NCBI RefSeq assembly: GCF_001421705.1
Contig: NZ_LMKO01000012.1
Span: forward strand, 290,277-354,276
DNA length: 64,000 nt
Direction of reading: 5' to 3'
DNA from: Xylophilus sp. Leaf220
Lineage (GTDB): Bacteria; Pseudomonadota; Gammaproteobacteria; Burkholderiales; Burkholderiaceae_C
A program made the position numbers and the translations under genes. Every line of letters begins with the position of its first letter. Position 1 is the stretch's first letter. The notes below the pieces were generated by a model that saw only the letters and a program-made list of their open reading frames with translations, searched no databases and had not been told where the DNA came from. Positions 38,808-49,474 of this stretch are shown here, in pieces.

Positions 38808-41690
38808 TTACAGAGTGCGCGCGATCTCCTTGATTTCGAAGAACTCGAGCTGGTCGTTCTCTTTGATGTCGTTGTAGTTCTTGAGCTTGATACCGCACTC
38901 GAAGCCTTCCTTGACTTCGCGCACGTCGTCCTTCAAGCGCTTGACCGATTCGACATCGCCGGTGTAGATGACCACGTTCTCGCGCAGCAGGCGGAAACGG
39001 CAGTTGCGCGTGACCTGGCCCGACGTGATGTACGAGCCCGCCACGGTGCCGATCTTCGAGGCCACGAACACGGTACGGATTTCCGCGGTGCCGATGATCT
39101 CTTCCTTCTGCTCCGGTGCCAACATGCCCGACATCGCCGCCTTCAACTCATCGACGGCGTCGTAGATGATGTTGTAGTAGTGGATGTCGACACCGCTCGT
39201 CTCGGCCGCCTTGCGGGCACCCGAGTCGGCGCGCACGTTGAAGCCGATGACCACGGCCTTCGATGCGATGGCCAGGTTGATGTCGGATTCGCTGATGCCG
39301 CCCACTCCGCTGTACACCAGCTGGACGCGCACTTCCGCCGTCGACAGCTTGAGCAGCGACTGCCCCAGCGCTTCCTGCGAGCCCTGCACGTCGGCCTTGA
39401 TGATGATCGGCAGCGTCTTGACTTCGCCGGCGCTCAGGTCGGAGAACATGTTCTCCAGCTTGGCGGCCTGCTGCTTGGCCAGCTTGGTGTTGCGGAACTT
39501 GCCGGCACGGTAGGTCGCGATCTCGCGGGCCCGGCGTTCGTCCGGCAGCACCATGAACTCGTCGCCCGCCTGCGGCACTTCGGTCAAACCCTGGATCTCC
39601 ACCGGAATGGAAGGACCGGCCGTCTTGGTCGTCTTGCCATCTTCGTCGATCATGGCGCGCACGCGGCCGTAGGTCGAACCCGCCAGCACGATGTCGCCGG
39701 TCTTGAGCGTACCGGACTGCACCAGAACCGTCGCGACCGGGCCGCGGCCCTTGTCGAGCTGGGCTTCGATGACCAGGCCCTTGGCGGCGGCATCGACAGG
39801 CGCCTTGAGTTCCAGCACTTCGGCCTGCAGCAGCACCTGCTCGAGCAGGTCGTCGATGCCCTGGCCGGTCTTGGCCGAGACGCTGACGAACGGCGAGCTG
39901 CCGCCGTACTCCTCGGGCACCACCTCTTCGACGACCAGCTCCTGCTTGACGCGTTCGGGGTTGGCACCGGGCTTGTCGATCTTGTTGACCGCGACCACGA
40001 TCGGCACACCGGCCGCTTTCGCGTGCTTGATGGCTTCCTTGGTCTGCGGCATGACGCCGTCGTCGGCCGCGACCACCAGGATCACGATGTCGGTCGCCTG
40101 CGCACCGCGGGCACGCATGGCGGTGAACGCCTCGTGGCCCGGGGTGTCCAGGAAGGAGACCATGCCCCGCGCCGTTTCGACGTGGTAGGCACCGATGTGC
40201 TGCGTGATGCCGCCGGCTTCGCCCGACGCCACCTTGGCACGGCGGATGTAGTCCAGCAGCGAGGTCTTGCCGTGGTCGACGTGACCCATGACGGTCACGA
40301 CCGGCGCACGCGGCAGGGCTTCCGCAGCGCTGTGCTGCAGGGTTTCCTCTTCGGTGAACGCTTCCGGATCGTCCAGCGCCGCCACGATCGCCTTGTGGCC
40401 CAGTTCTTCCACGACGATCATCGCGGTGTCCTGGTCCAGCGGCTGGTTGATGGTGACCATCTGGCCCATCTTCATCAGCGCCTTGATCACTTCCGATGCC
40501 TTGATCGCCATCTTGTGGGCGAGTTCGGCCACGGTGATGGTCTCGGGCACGTGGACTTCGATCGTGCGCTGTTCGGCCGGCGCCTGCTGGCCGTACTCTT
40601 CGCGGTCACCGCCACGGTCGTTGCCGCGACGGCCGCGCGGGCCACCGCGCCAGTTGTTGCGACCGACGCCACCCGAGCTGTCGCCGCGGGTCTTGATTTC
40701 TTTCTTCTTGGCAGGATCGCCGGCCCAGCTGGACGACAGCTTGGCGGACTTGACTTCCTTGCCCGCACCCGCAGCCGCGCCGGCCCCTGGCGCACCTGGC
40801 CGAACGCCGGTACCCGCGGCAGGCTTGTGCAGCGTGCCCTTGACACCCGGCTTGGCGTCCGCAGGCTTCACGACCGGCTTGGGGGCTTCGACGGGCTTTG
40901 CGGCGACCAGCACCTTCTTGGGCGTGGCCATCATCGAGCGAATCGCGGCTGCCTCGGCCTCGGCCTTGCGGCGACGTGCTTCCAGGTCGGTCGCACGGGC
41001 GGCCTCTTCGGCTGCACGTGCACGCGACTCGGCCTCGGCCTTCTCGCGGGCTTCGGACTGTGCCAGTGCGCGGGCAGCGGCAAATTCTGCTTGTCCCTTG
41101 TTGGCCTCAACCTTCACCGCAGTGGCTTGGGCCTTCCTGGCTTGTTCCTGAGCAGCATAGGCATTGGCGCGCTCTTCTGCCTCGCGCTCCTTGCGTTCGC
41201 GGTCTTCCCGCTCGCGCCGTTTCTCGACCAGCTCCACCTCTTGCGCCCGGATTTGGTCGGCCTGGTGGCGCGCCTCTTCCTCACGACGCTGCAGGTCGCT
41301 GTCGACGGCTTGCTGTTCGGGGCTGTCGTAGGTGGCTTCCTGCGACACGGACTCCTCGACTTCGCCTTCTGGAGAGCCTTCGGTCGCATCGTCGCGCTTG
41401 ATGAACGTGCGCTTCTTGCGCACTTCCACCTGGATGGTGCGCGCCTTGCCGCTGGCATCGGCCTGCTTGATCTCGCTGGTCGACTTCTTCGTCAGCGTGA
41501 TCTTCTTGCGGTCGGCGGCGACGGTGCCGTGGCTGGCCTGCAGGTACCCCAGGAGCTTCTGCTTGTCGCCCTCGGTCAGGACGTCGCTGGACGCGCCCTT
41601 GCTGACGCCTGCGGACCGGAGTTGGTCGAGCAGGGTTTCAGTGGATTTCTTGAGTTCGGTTGCGAACTCGGCTACGGTGGTGCTGGACAT
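38808..41690 (-). CDS. infB: Translation initiation factor IF-2
   Basis: A 960-residue IF-2, which places fMet-tRNA on the 30S subunit. The N-terminal IF2 helix ([19 protein letters not shown]) is followed by a long Lys/Glu/Ala-rich linker (residues about 110-400, with a Gly/Arg-rich patch [15 protein letters not shown]). The G domain ([12 protein letters not shown] near residue 468, [18 protein letters not shown]) and the beta-barrel and C-terminal fMet-binding domains complete it. The expanded linker is normal for betaproteobacteria. nusA ends 24 bp upstream. Confidence 0.98.
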   Translation of the reverse strand: MSSTTVAEFATELKKSTETLLDQLRSAGVSKGASSDVLTEGDKQKLLGYLQASHGTVAADRKKITLTKKSTSEIKQADASGKARTIQVEVRKKRTFIKRDDATEGSPEGEVEESVSQEATYDSPEQQAVDSDLQRREEEARHQADQIRAQEVELVEKRREREDRERKEREAEERANAYAAQEQARKAQATAVKVEANKGQAEFAAARALAQSEAREKAEAESRARAAEEAARATDLEARRRKAEAEAAAIRSMMATPKKVLVAAKPVEAPKPVVKPADAKPGVKGTLHKPAAGTGVRPGAPGAGAAAGAGKEVKSAKLSSSWAGDPAKKKEIKTRGDSSGGVGRNNWRGGPRGRRGNDRGGDREEYGQQAPAEQRTIEVHVPETITVAELAHKMAIKASEVIKALMKMGQMVTINQPLDQDTAMIVVEELGHKAIVAALDDPEAFTEEETLQHSAAEALPRAPVVTVMGHVDHGKTSLLDYIRRAKVASGEAGGITQHIGAYHVETARGMVSFLDTPGHEAFTAMRARGAQATDIVILVVAADDGVMPQTKEAIKHAKAAGVPIVVAVNKIDKPGANPERVKQELVVEEVVPEEYGGSSPFVSVSAKTGQGIDDLLEQVLLQAEVLELKAPVDAAAKGLVIEAQLDKGRGPVATVLVQSGTLKTGDIVLAGSTYGRVRAMIDEDGKTTKTAGPSIPVEIQGLTEVPQAGDEFMVLPDERRAREIATYRAGKFRNTKLAKQQAAKLENMFSDLSAGEVKTLPIIIKADVQGSQEALGQSLLKLSTAEVRVQLVYSGVGGISESDINLAIASKAVVIGFNVRADSGARKAAETSGVDIHYYNIIYDAVDELKAAMSGMLAPEQKEEIIGTAEIRTVFVASKIGTVAGSYITSGQVTRNCRFRLLRENVVIYTGDVESVKRLKDDVREVKEGFECGIKLKNYNDIKENDQLEFFEIKEIARTL

Positions 41691-41714
41691 ATTGGGTACG
41701 GGCCTCCATGATCT

Positions 41715-43199
41715 CTACTCTTGACCGGCGAACCAGTGTTCGCGGGCCTTCAGGATCAATTCCTTGGCTTCATCGGCAGACTGGCCGGTGATATCAGTGA
41801 GTTCGTCGATCGCCAGGTCGGCAAGGTCGTCGCGGGTATTGATGTTCGCTTCGGCCAGCTTGGCGATCAGTTCCGGCGTGAGGCCGGCCAGATCGCGCAG
41901 GTCCTGCGACACGCCTTCGACGCTTTCTTCGCGGGCGATTTCCATGGTCAGCAGCGCATCCTTGGCGCGCGACCGCAGTTCGTTGACCGTGTCTTCGTCG
42001 AAGCTTTCGATCTCGAGCATTTCCTGCAGCGGCACGTAGGCCACTTCTTCGAGGCTGGTGAAGCCCTCGTTGATCAGGATGTCGGCGATTTCCTCGTCGA
42101 CGTCGAGCTTCTCCATGAACAGCTTGCGGCCGGCATCGGTCTCGGTCGCCGCCTTCTGGGCGGATTCCGCTGCGTCCATGATGTTGATCTTCCAACCGGT
42201 CAGGTCGGAAGCCAAGCGCACGTTCTGCCCGCCGCGGCCGATGGCGATCGCGAGGTTCTCCTCGTCGACGACCACGTCCATCGCGTGCTTTTCCTCGTCC
42301 ACCACGATGGACGACACGTTGGCCGGGGCCAGCGCGCCGATGACGAACTGGGCCGGGTCCTCGCTCCACAGCACGATGTCGACACGCTCGCCGGCGAGTT
42401 CGTTGGTCACCGCGTTGACGCGGGTACCGCGCACGCCGACGCAGGTGCCGATCGGGTCGACACGCTTGTCATGCGAGAGCACGGCGATCTTGGCGCGGCT
42501 GCCGGAATCGCGGGCGCACGATTTGATCTCGAGCAGGCCCTGTTCGATCTCGGGCACTTCCTGGCGGAACAGCTCGATCATGAACTCGGGGGCCGAACGC
42601 GACAGGATGATCGGCGCGCCGCGCAGCGTCAGATCGACCTCCATGATCATGGCCCGCACGCGGTCGCCGTTGCGCAGGTTCTCCTTGGCGATCATCTCGC
42701 TGCGGCGCAGCCGCCCTTCGACACGGCCGGCCTCGACGATGATGTCGCCCTTGTCCATGCGCTTGACGGTGCCGACGAAGATCTTGTCGCCGCGCGACAT
42801 GAAATCGTTGAGCAGCATCTCCCGCTCGGCGTCGCGGATCTTCTGCAGGATGACCTGCTTGGCCGCCATCGCGCCGATACGGCCGATCGGAACCGAATCG
42901 ACCGCCTCTTCGATGTACTCGTCGACCTCGATGTCGGCCATTTCTTCCTTGGCCTCGAACAGAAGGATTTCCTGCTCGGGCAGCTGCAGGCCCGCCTCGT
43001 CGGGGACCACGTGCCAGCGGCGGAAGGTCTCGTACACACCGGTGTCGCGATCGATCGCGACGCGGATGTCCACTTCGCCCGGGTAGAGCTTCTTCGTCGC
43101 CTGCGCCAAGGCGGACTCCACGGCGCCGAAAACGACGTCGCGCTCCACGTTCTTCTCGCGCGAGATGGCCTCGACCAGCATCAACAGTTCGCGATTCAT
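41715..43199 (-). CDS. nusA: Transcription termination/antitermination factor NusA
   Basis: A 494-residue RNA-polymerase-binding factor with the N-terminal domain ([19 protein letters not shown]), an S1 domain ([21 protein letters not shown]), KH domains ([21 protein letters not shown], then [18 protein letters not shown]) and two C-terminal acidic repeats. Length is that of the proteobacterial form. It lies between rimP (100-bp gap) and infB (24-bp gap) in the classical operon. Confidence 0.98.
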   Translation of the reverse strand: MNRELLMLVEAISREKNVERDVVFGAVESALAQATKKLYPGEVDIRVAIDRDTGVYETFRRWHVVPDEAGLQLPEQEILLFEAKEEMADIEVDEYIEEAVDSVPIGRIGAMAAKQVILQKIRDAEREMLLNDFMSRGDKIFVGTVKRMDKGDIIVEAGRVEGRLRRSEMIAKENLRNGDRVRAMIMEVDLTLRGAPIILSRSAPEFMIELFRQEVPEIEQGLLEIKSCARDSGSRAKIAVLSHDKRVDPIGTCVGVRGTRVNAVTNELAGERVDIVLWSEDPAQFVIGALAPANVSSIVVDEEKHAMDVVVDEENLAIAIGRGGQNVRLASDLTGWKINIMDAAESAQKAATETDAGRKLFMEKLDVDEEIADILINEGFTSLEEVAYVPLQEMLEIESFDEDTVNELRSRAKDALLTMEIAREESVEGVSQDLRDLAGLTPELIAKLAEANINTRDDLADLAIDELTDITGQSADEAKELILKAREHWFAGQE

Positions 43200-43299
43200 G
43201 CCACAACTCTCCTATCCTGAACAACGGTGGCGGTGCTCCACAAGAGCCCGGCCCGCCACGCCTCACTTGCAATACCAAACACGGGATACCGCTGCAGAC

Positions 43300-43905
43300 T
43301 CATTCGGGCGCCTCGCCCCGCGGTCTGCGGCCTTTGAAATCGATGATCGGCGCCAGGCGCGCCTCGCGTACCTCGTCGAGGGTGAACTGCATGGCCTGCA
43401 ACGGCGCGGCCTGGCGCTTCTTGCTGATGCGCTGGCCGGGCTTGCCTTCGGGCGCATCGCTCCAGACGATCTGCCACTGCGGGCTGGCACCTTCGGCGAC
43501 CGGCGCCTCGATGCGCTCCAGCGTGCCGCGAAACTTCTTGCGGTTGGCGTTGACCTGGCCTTCGGCGGCGGCGCCGATCGGCTGCCGGAGCGTGATGTCG
43601 ATGATCTCGCCGGCGAAGCGCTCCAGGTCCTGCTGGTGGCGCAGGGGGCGGTCGATGCCCGGGGACGAGACCTCGAGCCGGCTGTATTCGACCGCATCGA
43701 CCTCCAGCGCGAACTGCAGCTGGCGGGTGACTTTCTCGCAATCTTCGACGGTCACGAAGCTGTCCGCCGGCGGGGCGCCCTCGGCCGGTGCGGACCAGGG
43801 CAGATCGATCGTGATGCGCAGCAGCCCGCCCGCGGAGCGCTCGATCTCCACGAGGTCATATCCCAATCCGATTACGGTCTGTTCGACGATCTGCTGCAGT
43901 GCCAC
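43300..43905 (-). CDS. rimP: Ribosome maturation factor RimP
   Basis: A 201-residue 30S assembly factor. Core blocks are GYDLVEIERSAGGLLRITID, VTVEDCEKVTRQL and YSRLEVSSPGIDRPL. GTG 43905 is chosen because it gives MALQQIVEQTVIGLGYDLVE, the family start. The frame is open further upstream but unlike RimP. It is the first gene of the nusA-infB operon. A promoter should lie in 43906-43997 but I could not place hexamers with confidence. Confidence 0.93.
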   Translation of the reverse strand: MALQQIVEQTVIGLGYDLVEIERSAGGLLRITIDLPWSAPAEGAPPADSFVTVEDCEKVTRQLQFALEVDAVEYSRLEVSSPGIDRPLRHQQDLERFAGEIIDITLRQPIGAAAEGQVNANRKKFRGTLERIEAPVAEGASPQWQIVWSDAPEGKPGQRISKKRQAAPLQAMQFTLDEVREARLAPIIDFKGRRPRGEAPE

Positions 43906-43997
43906 GTTGATTCTGTTGCTACCCAAATGCAAAATCCGGCTGCCACCCCACGCAGCCTGCACGGAATGGACGAAGTCCGGATGAAAAACAATCGACC

Positions 43998-44030
43998 AAA
44001 AAAAACGGGCGGTTGGTACCCGCCCGTTTG
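43998..44030 (-). terminator. Rho-independent terminator of the cytochrome-thioredoxin operon
   Basis: Read on the minus strand, AAACGGGCGG and CCGCCCGTTT form a 10-bp stem with a 7-nt loop, followed by a run of T. It lies downstream of the thioredoxin-like gene and upstream of rimP. Confidence 0.9.
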
Positions 44031-44047
44031 GTCGTGAGAATCGGATT

Positions 44048-44470
44048 CTACTCCGCTGCAAGGGGTTTACGCAACCCGCCGCCTGCAGAATCGGATAAAG
44101 AAGCGGCCCGGATCCGGGCCCATAACGCATCGGCTCCCTCAGGGAGGGACGACCGGCTAGCGTGGGGATCGGCCCGCAGGGTCTGCAGCAAACGCTCCAG
44201 CACCGCGGCATGGGGTGTCAGGGCGCCCAGGAAGCGCACCTGCTCGCCCTGGGCGACGAGCAGGCTGGGAAACGTCTCGACGTCGAAGTCGCCCGCGATG
44301 TCGGCATGGTCTTCCACGTCGAGCCAGTGCCAGGCGGTACCGACCGCACCTTGCGCCATTTGATCGAACGCCGGGCGGTAGTCGCGGCAGACGCCGCACC
44401 ATTCCGCGCACAGACAGATTACGGTCCATGGCGCCATTTGGGCCGCACTGCCGGCCGGAAATCCGTTCAT
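44048..44470 (-). CDS. Thioredoxin-like protein
   Basis: A 140-residue thioredoxin-fold protein with the active site CAEWCGVCRDY (CxxC = C-G-V-C) and the cis-Pro region FDVETFPSLLVAQGEQV. There is no obvious signal peptide. It is the third gene of a coupled operon, its ATG overlapping the stop of the triheme cytochrome (ATGA). A link to heme ligation or cytochrome redox is suggested only by context. A Pro/Ser-containing C-terminal tail of about 35 residues extends beyond the fold. Confidence 0.85.
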   Translation of the reverse strand: MNGFPAGSAAQMAPWTVICLCAEWCGVCRDYRPAFDQMAQGAVGTAWHWLDVEDHADIAGDFDVETFPSLLVAQGEQVRFLGALTPHAAVLERLLQTLRADPHASRSSLPEGADALWARIRAASLSDSAGGGLRKPLAAE

Positions 44471-45768
44471 CGGGTAGATTCTTTCACGCGTTGCACCTCC
44501 AGCGCGCTCACGGGAGCCGCCGCGTGGCCCCAGGATGCGCGGACGAAGGATGCCACGGCTGCGACTTCGCCGTCGTCGAGCAGGTGTTGGAAGGGCGGCA
44601 TGCCGACCGGCCGGGGGTTGCCCGCCGTCTGGGCCTGGTAGCCGCCCCGCAGAATCATTTGGACCAGATTGTCGGCCTGCGGGAGCACGACCGCCCGGTT
44701 GCCTGCCAGCGCCGGGTACGAGCCCGGCTTGCCTTGTCCGGCATCGCCGTGGCACTGGGCGCAGTGGGCGATGTAGAGACTGCTGCCCCGCGCCAGTACC
44801 GCAGCGTCGGCCACGGGCCGGTCGTCGGGTGCTGCGGCCGTCTGGGGCAAGGCCTTCAGGTAGACCGCCATCGCTTGCAGGTCGGCATCCGACAGATGCT
44901 GCAGGCTCTGAGACACCACCTCCGCCATCGGCCCCGATACCGATGCGCCGGGTGCCACGCCGACCCGCAGCAACTGCACGATGTCCGGAACCGACCATGG
45001 GCCGAGCCCGGCTTCGTGCGCCGCCTGCAAGGACGGCGCATACCAACCCTGCAGCGGAATGCGCCCACCCTGCAGTGCGCTGGCGGCCGGGGTGGCACCC
45101 AGCGCGTTGCGCGGGCTGTGGCAGGCACTGCAGTGGCCCAGGCCTTCCACCAGGTAGGCGCCACGGTTCCACTCTGCCGACTGCCGCGTATCGGGTGTCA
45201 GATTGCCGGGCGTGAAATACAGCGCGCGCCAGGCCGCCAGCGCGACCTGGGTGTTGTACGGGAATCGAACACCGTGCGGGCGGTTCGGCAATCGCACTGC
45301 GGGCAGTGCCTGCAGGTAGGCGAACAACGCGTCGGAATCTTCCCGGGTGACGCGGGTGTAGTTGGGGTACGGAAACGCCGGGTACAGCATGCGACCGTCG
45401 CGCCCGACGCCGTTGTGCATCGCACGCCAGAATTCCGGCGCCGTCCAGCGGCCCAGGCCCGTATCAGTGTCCGGTGTGAGGTTGGAACTGTAGAGCGTGC
45501 CGAAAGGCGTGGGCAGTGCGACGCCACCGGCGAAGGGTCGGCCGCCGGCCGTGGTGTGGCATGCGATGCAGTCGCCCGCCCTTGCCAGGTATTCGCCGCG
45601 GCGTACGAGGTCGGGGGATGCCGGGATGTCGGTCGTGGCGGTGGGCGGTGGCGGGGCATCGCCCCGGTGCGCCAACGCGAACGCCAGCGTTCCCAATACG
45701 GCAGCGAGCAGTGCCACCGCCACCAGCAGGAGGACCACGCGCCGCGGCCAGATGCGCCGGCGGGTCAT
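44467..45768 (-). CDS. Membrane-anchored triheme cytochrome c
   Basis: A 433-residue exported protein with an N-terminal membrane anchor (VVLLLVAVALLAAVLGTLAFAL) and three CxxCH heme sites (CIACH, CSACH, CAQCH). The size, spacing and the FAGGVALPTPFGTLYSSNLTPD block match the cytochrome subunits of gluconate/alcohol dehydrogenases (AdhB-like). The dehydrogenase subunit is not adjacent, so the electron donor is unknown. It is coupled at both ends: the diheme gene's TGA overlaps its ATG and its TGA overlaps the thioredoxin-like ATG. Confidence 0.9.
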   Translation of the reverse strand: MTRRRIWPRRVVLLLVAVALLAAVLGTLAFALAHRGDAPPPPTATTDIPASPDLVRRGEYLARAGDCIACHTTAGGRPFAGGVALPTPFGTLYSSNLTPDTDTGLGRWTAPEFWRAMHNGVGRDGRMLYPAFPYPNYTRVTREDSDALFAYLQALPAVRLPNRPHGVRFPYNTQVALAAWRALYFTPGNLTPDTRQSAEWNRGAYLVEGLGHCSACHSPRNALGATPAASALQGGRIPLQGWYAPSLQAAHEAGLGPWSVPDIVQLLRVGVAPGASVSGPMAEVVSQSLQHLSDADLQAMAVYLKALPQTAAAPDDRPVADAAVLARGSSLYIAHCAQCHGDAGQGKPGSYPALAGNRAVVLPQADNLVQMILRGGYQAQTAGNPRPVGMPPFQHLLDDGEVAAVASFVRASWGHAAAPVSALEVQRVKESTR

Positions 45769-46514
45769 TCGCCCAGGCCTCCACAGGGCATGGGCAACGG
45801 GCCCGGCAAGGCCGCTGCCGGGGTCGAATCGGCCGGCAGGGGCTGCGAGGACAACCAGGCCGATACGGCCGCGACATCCACCGGCGCCAGTTGGGCGGCC
45901 GTATGGGCCATGCAATCGGGCGCCCGGGCCTTGCGCAGGCCGTTCTGCCAGGCTCCGAGCTGGCCGTTGAGGTAGTCGCGCGGCAAGCCCAGCAGGCCGG
46001 GGACGGATGGCGCCACGCCAGTCATGCGGTCGCCATGGCACTGCACGCAGGCGGGACTGCCGAGCGCCGCATCGCCTCTGCGCACCAGCTGGTCGCCGCG
46101 CGCCAGCATGGCCGCGGGCGCATCGACCGTCTGGGGCGCCGGGTACGGCAACTGCTGGCGCGAGAAGTAGGCCGCCATCTCGCGCAGGTACGCATCGTCC
46201 AGGTTGCGCAGCAGGTACGCCATCGGCGCATAGCTGCGGCGGCCATCGCGAAAATTGACGAGCTGGTTGAACAGATAGCCTTCCGGCTTGCCGGCGATGC
46301 GGGGAAAATATCCCTGGTTGGTCGCCCTGCCCTGCGCGCCGTGGCACAGGGTGCAGGCGGCCACCCGCGGCGCCATGGAAGGATCCGGCGCGACAGGGCT
46401 GCTCGCCGGAGCCGAAGCCGAAGCCGCAGCCGCCGACACCAGCCCCGCGGCCGCGAACCAGACCGATAGAAACCCCGCCGCGTGCCGGCAGGCCCTGCGC
46501 AAACACGGCGTCAT
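45765..46514 (-). CDS. Diheme cytochrome c (c4-like)
   Basis: A 249-residue periplasmic cytochrome with a signal peptide (LSVWFAAAGLVSAAAASA) and two CxxCH sites (CTLCH, CVQCH) in two similar halves. The block GYFPRIAGKPEGYLFNQL is typical of cytochrome c4. It is the first gene of the three-gene overlapping operon and the natural partner of the triheme cytochrome. An RBS-like GAGGGGAATG region lies just upstream of the 46514 start on the other strand, so the real RBS is unclear. Confidence 0.88.
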   Translation of the reverse strand: MTPCLRRACRHAAGFLSVWFAAAGLVSAAAASASAPASSPVAPDPSMAPRVAACTLCHGAQGRATNQGYFPRIAGKPEGYLFNQLVNFRDGRRSYAPMAYLLRNLDDAYLREMAAYFSRQQLPYPAPQTVDAPAAMLARGDQLVRRGDAALGSPACVQCHGDRMTGVAPSVPGLLGLPRDYLNGQLGAWQNGLRKARAPDCMAHTAAQLAPVDVAAVSAWLSSQPLPADSTPAAALPGPLPMPCGGLGE

Positions 46515-46608
46515 GAAATCATCTCGAGGGGAATGGCCTGCACTCTAACCCCGGCAGGGCGCGTGCGCCCTTGGACATATCGCCGCATGCGGATGCGGCG
46601 CGGGCCCC

Positions 46609-48285
46609 TCATCGGCCGAGGGCCGCGGCGACCAGTTGCCGTGTGTACGGGTGCTGCGGCGCATCGAGCAGCTGGGCGACCGGTCCGGCCTCGACGATCT
46701 CGCCGTTCTTCATCGCCAGCACGTCGTGCGCCATCGCGCGGATCACGTCCACGTCGTGGGTGATCAGCAGATAGGCCAGGCCCCGCTGCTTCTGCAGCCG
46801 TTGCAGCAGGCCCAGCACCTGTTTCTGGATCGTGACGTCGAGCGCACTGGTCGGCTCGTCGAGGACCAGCACCTCCGGCTCCACGATCAGCGCCCGGGCG
46901 ATCGCGATGCGCTGGCGCTGTCCGCCGGAAAAGGCGTGGGGATAGCGCTCCAGCAGGCCGGGGAACTGCGCCTCGGCCATGCCGACCTCGGCCAGCATCT
47001 GGCGCACACGGGCACCGCGGGCCGTACCGTCGAGGGTGGACGCATGCACACGGAGACCCTCCCCCACGATCTCGCCCACGGTCATCCGGGGCGAGAGGGA
47101 GGAAAACGGATCCTGGAAGACCACCTGCAGGCGCCGCCGCAACTGCCGGTCTGCCGCGGTGCCCTGTCCCCAGGCCTGGCCGACGACCTGCAGTTCGCCG
47201 GTATGCGGCTGCAGGCCCAGCGCCGCCAAGGCGAGGGTCGACTTGCCCGAGCCCGATTCGCCGATCACGCCCAGCGTGCGCCCTGGCCGCAGCGCGAAGT
47301 CGGCCCCCTTAACCGCGACGAACGCATCCTTGCCGAACCAGCCCCGCAGGCCGGGCCGCGGAACCGGATAGGCGACCTGCAGCGCCCGCGCTTCCAGCAG
47401 CGGCGCCGTACCCTCCTCCGCAGGCTCCACCACGTCGCGCACCGGAACGCTGTCGAGCAGCCGCCGCGTGTAGGGATGCTGCGGCCGGGCGAACACGTCG
47501 GCCACGGCGCCCTGCTCCACGATGCGGCCGTTCTCCATCACCGCGACCCGGTTGGCGAAGCGGCGCACCAGGTGCAGGTCGTGGGTGATCAGCAGCACCG
47601 CCATGCCGGTCTCCTGCTGCTGGGCGGAGAGCAAGTCGAGGATCTGGCCGCGCAGGGTGACGTCGAGCGCGGTGGTCGGCTCGTCGGCCAGCAGGAGCCG
47701 GGGCCGGCAGGCCAGCGCCATCGCGATCATGGCGCGCTGGCGCTGCCCGCCCGAGAGATGGTGCGGATAGGCGCCGGCCCTGCGCTGCGGTTCGGGAATG
47801 CCGGTCGATGCTATTAAATCTATAGCTTGAAGCCGTGCATCCGCCTGGGCCAGGCCCTTTTTCAGCTGCAGGACTTCTGCGATCTGCTCTCCCACGGTGA
47901 AGAGCGGGTTGAGCGCCGTCATAGGCTCCTGGAAGATCATCGCGATCTCCCGGCCCCGGACGCCGCGCAGCTGATGCTCCGACAACGCCAGCAGGTCGCG
48001 CGGGCCGTCGGCCTCTTCCAGCCCGGCGAACACCGCGCTGCCGCCGTAGGCCGCATCGGGCACCAGCCGAAGAAGGCTGAGCGCGGTGACCGTCTTGCCC
48101 GAGCCCGATTCGCCGACCAGCGCCAGCTTCTCGCCCGCATGCAGCACGAAGTCGATGCCGTGCACCACGTCGCGTCCGCCGAAGCCCACGCGCAAGCCGC
48201 GAACCTCCAGCAACGGCGCCGCAGCACCTGGCGGGGTCGGCAAGCCGGGACGGAGGTCGTCCGCAGGCGATGGTGCGACGCTCAT
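46609..48285 (-). CDS. yejF: Peptide ABC transporter, dual ATP-binding protein (YejF-like)
   Basis: A 558-residue protein with two complete ABC ATPases. The first has Walker [10 protein letters not shown] (about residues 54-62), signature [10 protein letters not shown] and Walker [13 protein letters not shown]. The second has [10 protein letters not shown] near residue 345 and [15 protein letters not shown]. This is the YejF layout. Residues about 144-159 ([16 protein letters not shown]) carry family A copy 7. The ATG overlaps the stop of the upstream permease gene (ATGA). It ends the Yej operon. Confidence 0.92.
   Translation of the reverse strand: MSVAPSPADDLRPGLPTPPGAAAPLLEVRGLRVGFGGRDVVHGIDFVLHAGEKLALVGESGSGKTVTALSLLRLVPDAAYGGSAVFAGLEEADGPRDLLALSEHQLRGVRGREIAMIFQEPMTALNPLFTVGEQIAEVLQLKKGLAQADARLQAIDLIASTGIPEPQRRAGAYPHHLSGGQRQRAMIAMALACRPRLLLADEPTTALDVTLRGQILDLLSAQQQETGMAVLLITHDLHLVRRFANRVAVMENGRIVEQGAVADVFARPQHPYTRRLLDSVPVRDVVEPAEEGTAPLLEARALQVAYPVPRPGLRGWFGKDAFVAVKGADFALRPGRTLGVIGESGSGKSTLALAALGLQPHTGELQVVGQAWGQGTAADRQLRRRLQVVFQDPFSSLSPRMTVGEIVGEGLRVHASTLDGTARGARVRQMLAEVGMAEAQFPGLLERYPHAFSGGQRQRIAIARALIVEPEVLVLDEPTSALDVTIQKQVLGLLQRLQKQRGLAYLLITHDVDVIRAMAHDVLAMKNGEIVEAGPVAQLLDAPQHPYTRQLVAAALGR
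47810..47855. repeat. Family A repeat, copy 7, inside yejF (core 47810-47826)
   Basis: Coding-strand order is a hairpin-like flank (GGCCTGGCCCAGGCGG, then ACGGCTTCAA) followed by the core GCTATAGATTTAATAGC. It is in frame as AIDLIA with GCT on a codon boundary (codon 154). Orientation is the reverse of copies 4 and 5. Confidence 0.7.
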
Positions 48286-49370
48286 GCGTGGGCCTTTCGC
48301 GGATCGAGCGCGTCGCGCAGCGCATCGCCCATGAAGGTCAGCAGCAGCAGCGTGGTCACCAGCACCGCGAAGGTGGACAGCGAGATCCACCAGGCGTCGA
48401 TGTTGGCCTTGCCCTGGCTGAGCAGCTCGCCCAGCGACGGCGTGCCCGGCGGCACGCCCAGGCCGAGGAAGTCGAGCGACGTCAGCGCCAGGATCGCCGC
48501 GCTCATGCGGAACGGCAAGAAGGTGACGACCGGCGTGAGGCTGTTGGGCAGGATATGGCGCCGGATGATGTCGAGGTTGCCCACGCCCAGCGCGCGCGCC
48601 GCCTTGACGTAGTCGAGCTGCCGGTTGCGCAGGAACTCGGCCCGCACGTAGTCCGACAGCCCCATCCACCCGAAGAGGGAGAGCAGCACCAGCAGCAGGG
48701 CGATGCTGGGGGCGAAGATGGCGCTGAAGATGATGAGCAGATACAGCTCGGGCATCGATCCCCAGATCTCGATGAAGCGCTGGAACGCCAGGTCGGTCTT
48801 GCCGCCGAAGAAGCCCTGGATCGCGCCCGTCGCCACGCCCAGCACCACCCCGACCGCCGTCAGCGCCAGCGCGAAGAGCACGCTGACCCGGAAGCCGTAG
48901 AGCAGTTGCGCCAGCAGGTCGCGCCCGCGGTCGTCGGTACCCAGCCAGTTGTCGCGCGTCGGGGCCGAGGGATTGGGCGATTTCGCGAAGTAGTTGAGCG
49001 TCTTGGGGCCGTACGGATTGGGCGCGTGCAGCGCCCAGTTGCCGCCGCGGGACAGCCGCTCCTGGATGAACGGGTCGAGGTAGTCGGTGGTGGTCAGGAA
49101 ATCGCCGCCGAAAGTCGTCTCCGGATAGTCGCGCACCATCGGGAAATAGGTCTGCCCTTCGTAGCGCACCAGCAGCGGCCGATCGTTCGACAGCAGCTCC
49201 GCCCCCAGGCTCAGCACCACCAGCGTGCAGAACACCACCAGGCTCCAGAAACCGAGCCGGTTGCGCTTGAAGCGCTGCCAGGCCCGCCGCCCTGGCGAGA
49301 CGGAAGCCGCATACGGCGCACCACCGGCAAGCGGCAGCGATGAAACAGGAACGTCCACCACATCAACCAC
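48282..49370 (-). CDS. yejE: Peptide ABC transporter permease (YejE-like)
   Basis: A 362-residue inner-membrane permease of the OppC/YejE type ([19 protein letters not shown], then [20 protein letters not shown], the EAA loop [24 protein letters not shown]). No in-frame ATG exists near the N-terminus. GTG 49370 is chosen because GGGAGG lies 9 nt upstream; GTG 49361 or 49358 would be alternatives. That ribosome-binding site abuts the family B repeat (49385-49474) separating this gene from yejB, so the repeat forms most of its leader. Confidence 0.9.
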   Translation of the reverse strand: MVDVVDVPVSSLPLAGGAPYAASVSPGRRAWQRFKRNRLGFWSLVVFCTLVVLSLGAELLSNDRPLLVRYEGQTYFPMVRDYPETTFGGDFLTTTDYLDPFIQERLSRGGNWALHAPNPYGPKTLNYFAKSPNPSAPTRDNWLGTDDRGRDLLAQLLYGFRVSVLFALALTAVGVVLGVATGAIQGFFGGKTDLAFQRFIEIWGSMPELYLLIIFSAIFAPSIALLLVLLSLFGWMGLSDYVRAEFLRNRQLDYVKAARALGVGNLDIIRRHILPNSLTPVVTFLPFRMSAAILALTSLDFLGLGVPPGTPSLGELLSQGKANIDAWWISLSTFAVLVTTLLLLTFMGDALRDALDPRKAHA

Positions 49371-49384
49371 GCGACGGCCCCTCC

Positions 49385-49474
49385 CAGGAACACCGTGGAT
49401 CCGGCTTCGCCGGTCCACCGGTGTTGCCCCCTGCAAGGGGGTAGGCGGCCACACGCAGTGGGCAAGCCTGGGGG
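49385..49474 (-). repeat. Family B intercistronic repeat, copy 2 (yejB-yejE)
   Basis: A 90-bp element about 92% identical to 26229-26317. In the transcribed direction it starts at the base after the yejB TAA. The main stem (49389-49425) is kept, with A49399-T49414 replacing a G-C pair of copy 1. The CCCCC/GGGGG hairpin is also kept. Confidence 0.8.

Noticed and set aside
49211-49465. Small ORF (and a similar N-terminal peptide near 26290) with a recurring PCRGQHRW-type peptide
   Set aside because: The shared peptide comes from the family B repeat, not from conserved proteins; both frames then diverge into shadow sequence.
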